From Helicobacteraceae bacterium (lineage in GTDB: Bacteria; Campylobacterota; Campylobacteria; Campylobacterales; Helicobacteraceae), in contig JARHYY010000009.1 of assembly GCA_029258405.1 (NCBI GenBank), forward strand, positions 1 to 26,011: 26,011 nucleotides of DNA. Direction: 5' to 3'. The notes beneath the pieces are model-generated. The model was given only the letters and a program-made list of their open reading frames with translations. It did not search any database and had not been told where the DNA came from. Positions 23,919 through 26,011 of the stretch are shown here, piece after piece (the first letter of the stretch is position 1; each line of letters opens with the position of its first letter). A program made the translations under genes and the position numbers.

Positions 23919-25502
23919 ATGGCTTATAAAATTGTTGTTTGCGATCATATTCATGCAGCAGGTTTAGAACTTTTAAGAAAAAATAGCAATATAGAGCTTA
24001 TAGAAGCAGCCCAAATACCTAAAGAGAGCCTTGAAGATGTTATGGGTGATGCTGTTGTAGCTATTACTCGGAGCTCAACAGATGTGGGTGTAGATTTTTT
24101 AAGAGTTTCTCCAAAACTTAAGGCGATTGTTCGTGCAGGTGTTGGTGTTGATAATGTTGATATAGATTCTTGCACAAGAAATGGTGTAGTCCTTATGAAT
24201 GTGCCCACAGCAAACACAATAGCTGCTGTTGAACTTACTATGTGCCACATTTTAAATGCTGTGCGTAGTTTCCCCGGGGCACATAGGCAGCTAAAAGAGG
24301 AAAGAATATGGAAAAGAGAAGACTGGTATGGTACAGAGCTTAAAGGAAAAAAAATAGGCATTATTGGTTTTGGCAATATAGGAAGCAGGGTTGGTATTCG
24401 CTCAAAAGCTTTTGAGCTTGATGTTATTACTTATGATCCATATATTAAACCAACAAAGGCAACGGATTTAGGTATTCGCTATACAACTTGTTTTGATGAT
24501 ATTCTTCAATGTGATATAATTACAATCCATACTCCAAAAAATAGAGAAACCATCAACATGATAGGTAAGGCTGAAATTGCACAGATGAAAGAAGGTGTAA
24601 TTTTAATAAACTGTGCTCGAGGCGGACTGTATAATGAAGAAGCTTTGCTTGAAGGTTTGCAATCAAAAAAGATTCGATGGGCTGGGATTGATGTTTTTAG
24701 CAAAGAGCCCGCTTTAAAAAACCCGCTTTTAGATATGCCAAATATTTATGTAACCCCTCATATTGGAGCAAATACTCTTGAATCACAAAGAGAAATTGCT
24801 ATACAGGCAGCTCAAGCTGCTATTGAAGCAGCACGGGGCTCAAGTTTTCCTAATGCACTTAATTTGCCTATTAAAGAAAGTGAATTACCTCATTTTCTCA
24901 AGCCCTATTTAGAGCTTGTTCAAAAAATGGGTTTTTTAGCTACGCAAATCAATAAATCTTCTCTACATTCTATACAGCTTATTTTAGAGGGTGAGATTGG
25001 AAAATATGGGAATTCTTTGATGACTTCTTTACTTGTTGGCTCTTTGGGTTCTATTTTGGGCGATGCGATTAATTATGTTAATGCTACCTATGTGGCTGAG
25101 GAGCATGGTATTAAGCATGAAATTGTTATTAAGGATTCTACAAGTATTTATAAGAATAAAGTAACCTTAAGTCTAAAGAGTGAATCAAAAGATATTACTC
25201 TTTCTGGTACTGTTTTTGACGAAAATGTATTACGCCTAGTTTCTGTAAATGGTTTTGATTTAGATATAAACCCAAAAGGGCGAATGATATTCTTTCAAAA
25301 TTCTGATGTGCCCGGTGTTATTGGAGAAATAGGGACTATATTGGCACGGCATTCCATTAATATTGCAGATTTTAGATTGGGGCGAGGCAATTCAAAAGAT
25401 GCTTTAGCTGTTATTATCGTTGATGATGATATAAGTTTAGATATTTTAAACGAACTTAAAGCCATTAATGCTTGTTTAAATTTATCGTATGCTGTTGTTT
25501 AG
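23919..25502 (+). CDS. serA: D-3-phosphoglycerate dehydrogenase
   Basis: 527 residues, long-type SerA that oxidises 3-phosphoglycerate with NAD+ in the first step of serine synthesis. Landmarks: AGVGVDNVDIDS, the NAD-binding motif GFGNIGSRVG (about 149-158), TIHTPKN, INCARGGLYNEEAL, GIDVFSKEPA, and PHIGANTLES with catalytic His281. Then comes the allosteric substrate-binding domain (about 320-440) and a C-terminal ACT domain (about 452-525, with DVPGVIGEIGTILARHSINIADFRLGR), the usual site of serine feedback control. Length fits the ~524 of H. pylori. GGAG precedes the ATG, 14 bases after the membrane protein. It is the last gene of the block, followed by gene-free DNA. Confidence 0.96.
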   Translation: MAYKIVVCDHIHAAGLELLRKNSNIELIEAAQIPKESLEDVMGDAVVAITRSSTDVGVDFLRVSPKLKAIVRAGVGVDNVDIDSCTRNGVVLMNVPTANTIAAVELTMCHILNAVRSFPGAHRQLKEERIWKREDWYGTELKGKKIGIIGFGNIGSRVGIRSKAFELDVITYDPYIKPTKATDLGIRYTTCFDDILQCDIITIHTPKNRETINMIGKAEIAQMKEGVILINCARGGLYNEEALLEGLQSKKIRWAGIDVFSKEPALKNPLLDMPNIYVTPHIGANTLESQREIAIQAAQAAIEAARGSSFPNALNLPIKESELPHFLKPYLELVQKMGFLATQINKSSLHSIQLILEGEIGKYGNSLMTSLLVGSLGSILGDAINYVNATYVAEEHGIKHEIVIKDSTSIYKNKVTLSLKSESKDITLSGTVFDENVLRLVSVNGFDLDINPKGRMIFFQNSDVPGVIGEIGTILARHSINIADFRLGRGNSKDALAVIIVDDDISLDILNELKAINACLNLSYAVV

Positions 25503-25829
25503 CTTTTAATTACAGTAAATTACATTGCTTTAAGTAAGCACCAACTCAAGTTAGTATTGCAATGTTATTTAGAATATTAACAAGTGTATTATTCACTTAA
25601 GGTATTTAATTTATGCACTGAAGCTTCCCAAAAAAACAAAAACACTCACTTATCACTTCTCAACAATATATAAAGTATTGTATAAGTGTATAAATATAAA
25701 TTATATACAGCTAAAATATCAGGCATTGAAATAAACTTATGTTTAATATTATTGTTTGGCATAAAAGAAAGCCCATAATAATCATGATTCTAAATAGTAG
25801 TGTAAATAAATTTAAATTAGTAAATGATA

Positions 25830-25855
25830 ATTAAAAATATTATAATATTTTTAAT
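25830..25855. repeat. Perfect 26-bp AT palindrome
   Basis: The 26 bases read the same on both strands, with ATTAAAAATATT on the left and AATATTTTTAAT on the right, centre between 25842 and 25843. There is no G or C. It resembles an AT-rich operator or a cruciform site; a TATAAT lies across the centre. Confidence 0.65.
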
Positions 25856-25891
25856 GAAAATTTAAATATGAAAACTTACTATCACCCATCT

Positions 25892-25973
25892 CCCCCCAAA
25901 CCACATAACCATTTTAATACATAAGCACTTAACAGAGCTTGCCATATGTAATATTCATGTATCTCATAAGATA
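25892..25973. repeat. Dispersed intergenic repeat, copy B
   Basis: C6 run, AAACCA, CATTTTAATACATA, ~12 extra bases, AGCTTG and the 30-base block (25944-25973) shared exactly with copy A (590-619). Same direction as copy A, and likewise in gene-free DNA. Sequence after the block is unrelated to that after copy A. Confidence 0.75.
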
Positions 25974-26011
25974 TATCATTTTATTCAATACAATAAACAA
26001 AGAATCTTTTA

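Larger units (their letters stand above)
25503..26011. other. Gene-free stretch with palindrome and repeat copy B
   Basis: 509 bases to the window end without a credible gene. It holds a perfect 26-bp palindrome (25830-25855), repeat copy B (25892-25973) and a short hairpin AAGTG/CACTT near 25580. No strong terminator directly follows serA. The window ends before any next gene can be seen. Confidence 0.55.

Noticed and set aside
1..26011. CRISPR array, insertion sequence, prophage or tRNA/rRNA genes
   Set aside because: No regularly spaced direct repeats, transposase or integrase motifs, or tRNA T-arm motifs were seen in the gaps.

Overview
The window looks like an enterohepatic-type Helicobacter chromosome segment. 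It is low in GC, has Helicobacter-like -10 elements with poor -35s, and carries gene blocks in the order I remember from H. pylori: secG-frr-pyrE-RDD gene, valS beside fliW, and pheS-pheT-aroA-ispH-rpsA-hypothetical-serA. The species cannot be fixed from sequence alone. I saw no phage, insertion sequence, CRISPR array, rRNA or tRNA.

Layout. (1) 1-467: the 3' end of an oligopeptide-binding protein gene, then about 840 bases with no gene. (2) 1309-2697, minus strand: a DsbA-like thiol oxidase and its DsbB-family membrane partner DsbI. (3) 2889-8973, plus strand: a tight run of secG, frr, pyrE, an RDD membrane protein, a UbiD-family decarboxylase (probably menaquinone synthesis by the futalosine route), an ABM-domain protein, a degenerate uracil-DNA-glycosylase homologue and a secreted protein with a periplasmic-binding-like fold. 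It ends in a 12-bp hairpin. (4) 9010-12279, minus strand: a small protein with no basic residue, a UvrD/Rep helicase, and a FliW gene that encodes two FliW domains in one chain. (5) 12498-15756, plus strand: valS and a small lipoprotein gene. (6) 15757-16174: a very AT-rich gap. (7) 16175-25502, plus strand: pheS, pheT, aroA, ispH, rpsA, a membrane-anchored protein and serA, often with ATGA overlaps. (8) 25503-26011: gene-free DNA with a perfect 26-bp palindrome and a second copy of a repeat also present near base 550.

Most genes are core housekeeping: translation (frr, valS, pheST, rpsA), secretion (secG), disulfide formation (dsbA/dsbI), pyrimidine, aromatic, isoprenoid, serine and quinone synthesis, plus flagellar assembly control (fliW) and DNA repair (helicase).

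The most notable signals are the fused tandem FliW; a sharp reversal of plus-strand GC skew (C-rich before about 15.76 kb, G-rich after about 16.17 kb) that does not follow gene orientation and suggests either a replication origin or a rearrangement joint; the UDG homologue that keeps its iron-sulfur cysteines but not its catalytic motifs; and the intergenic repeat found near both window ends.
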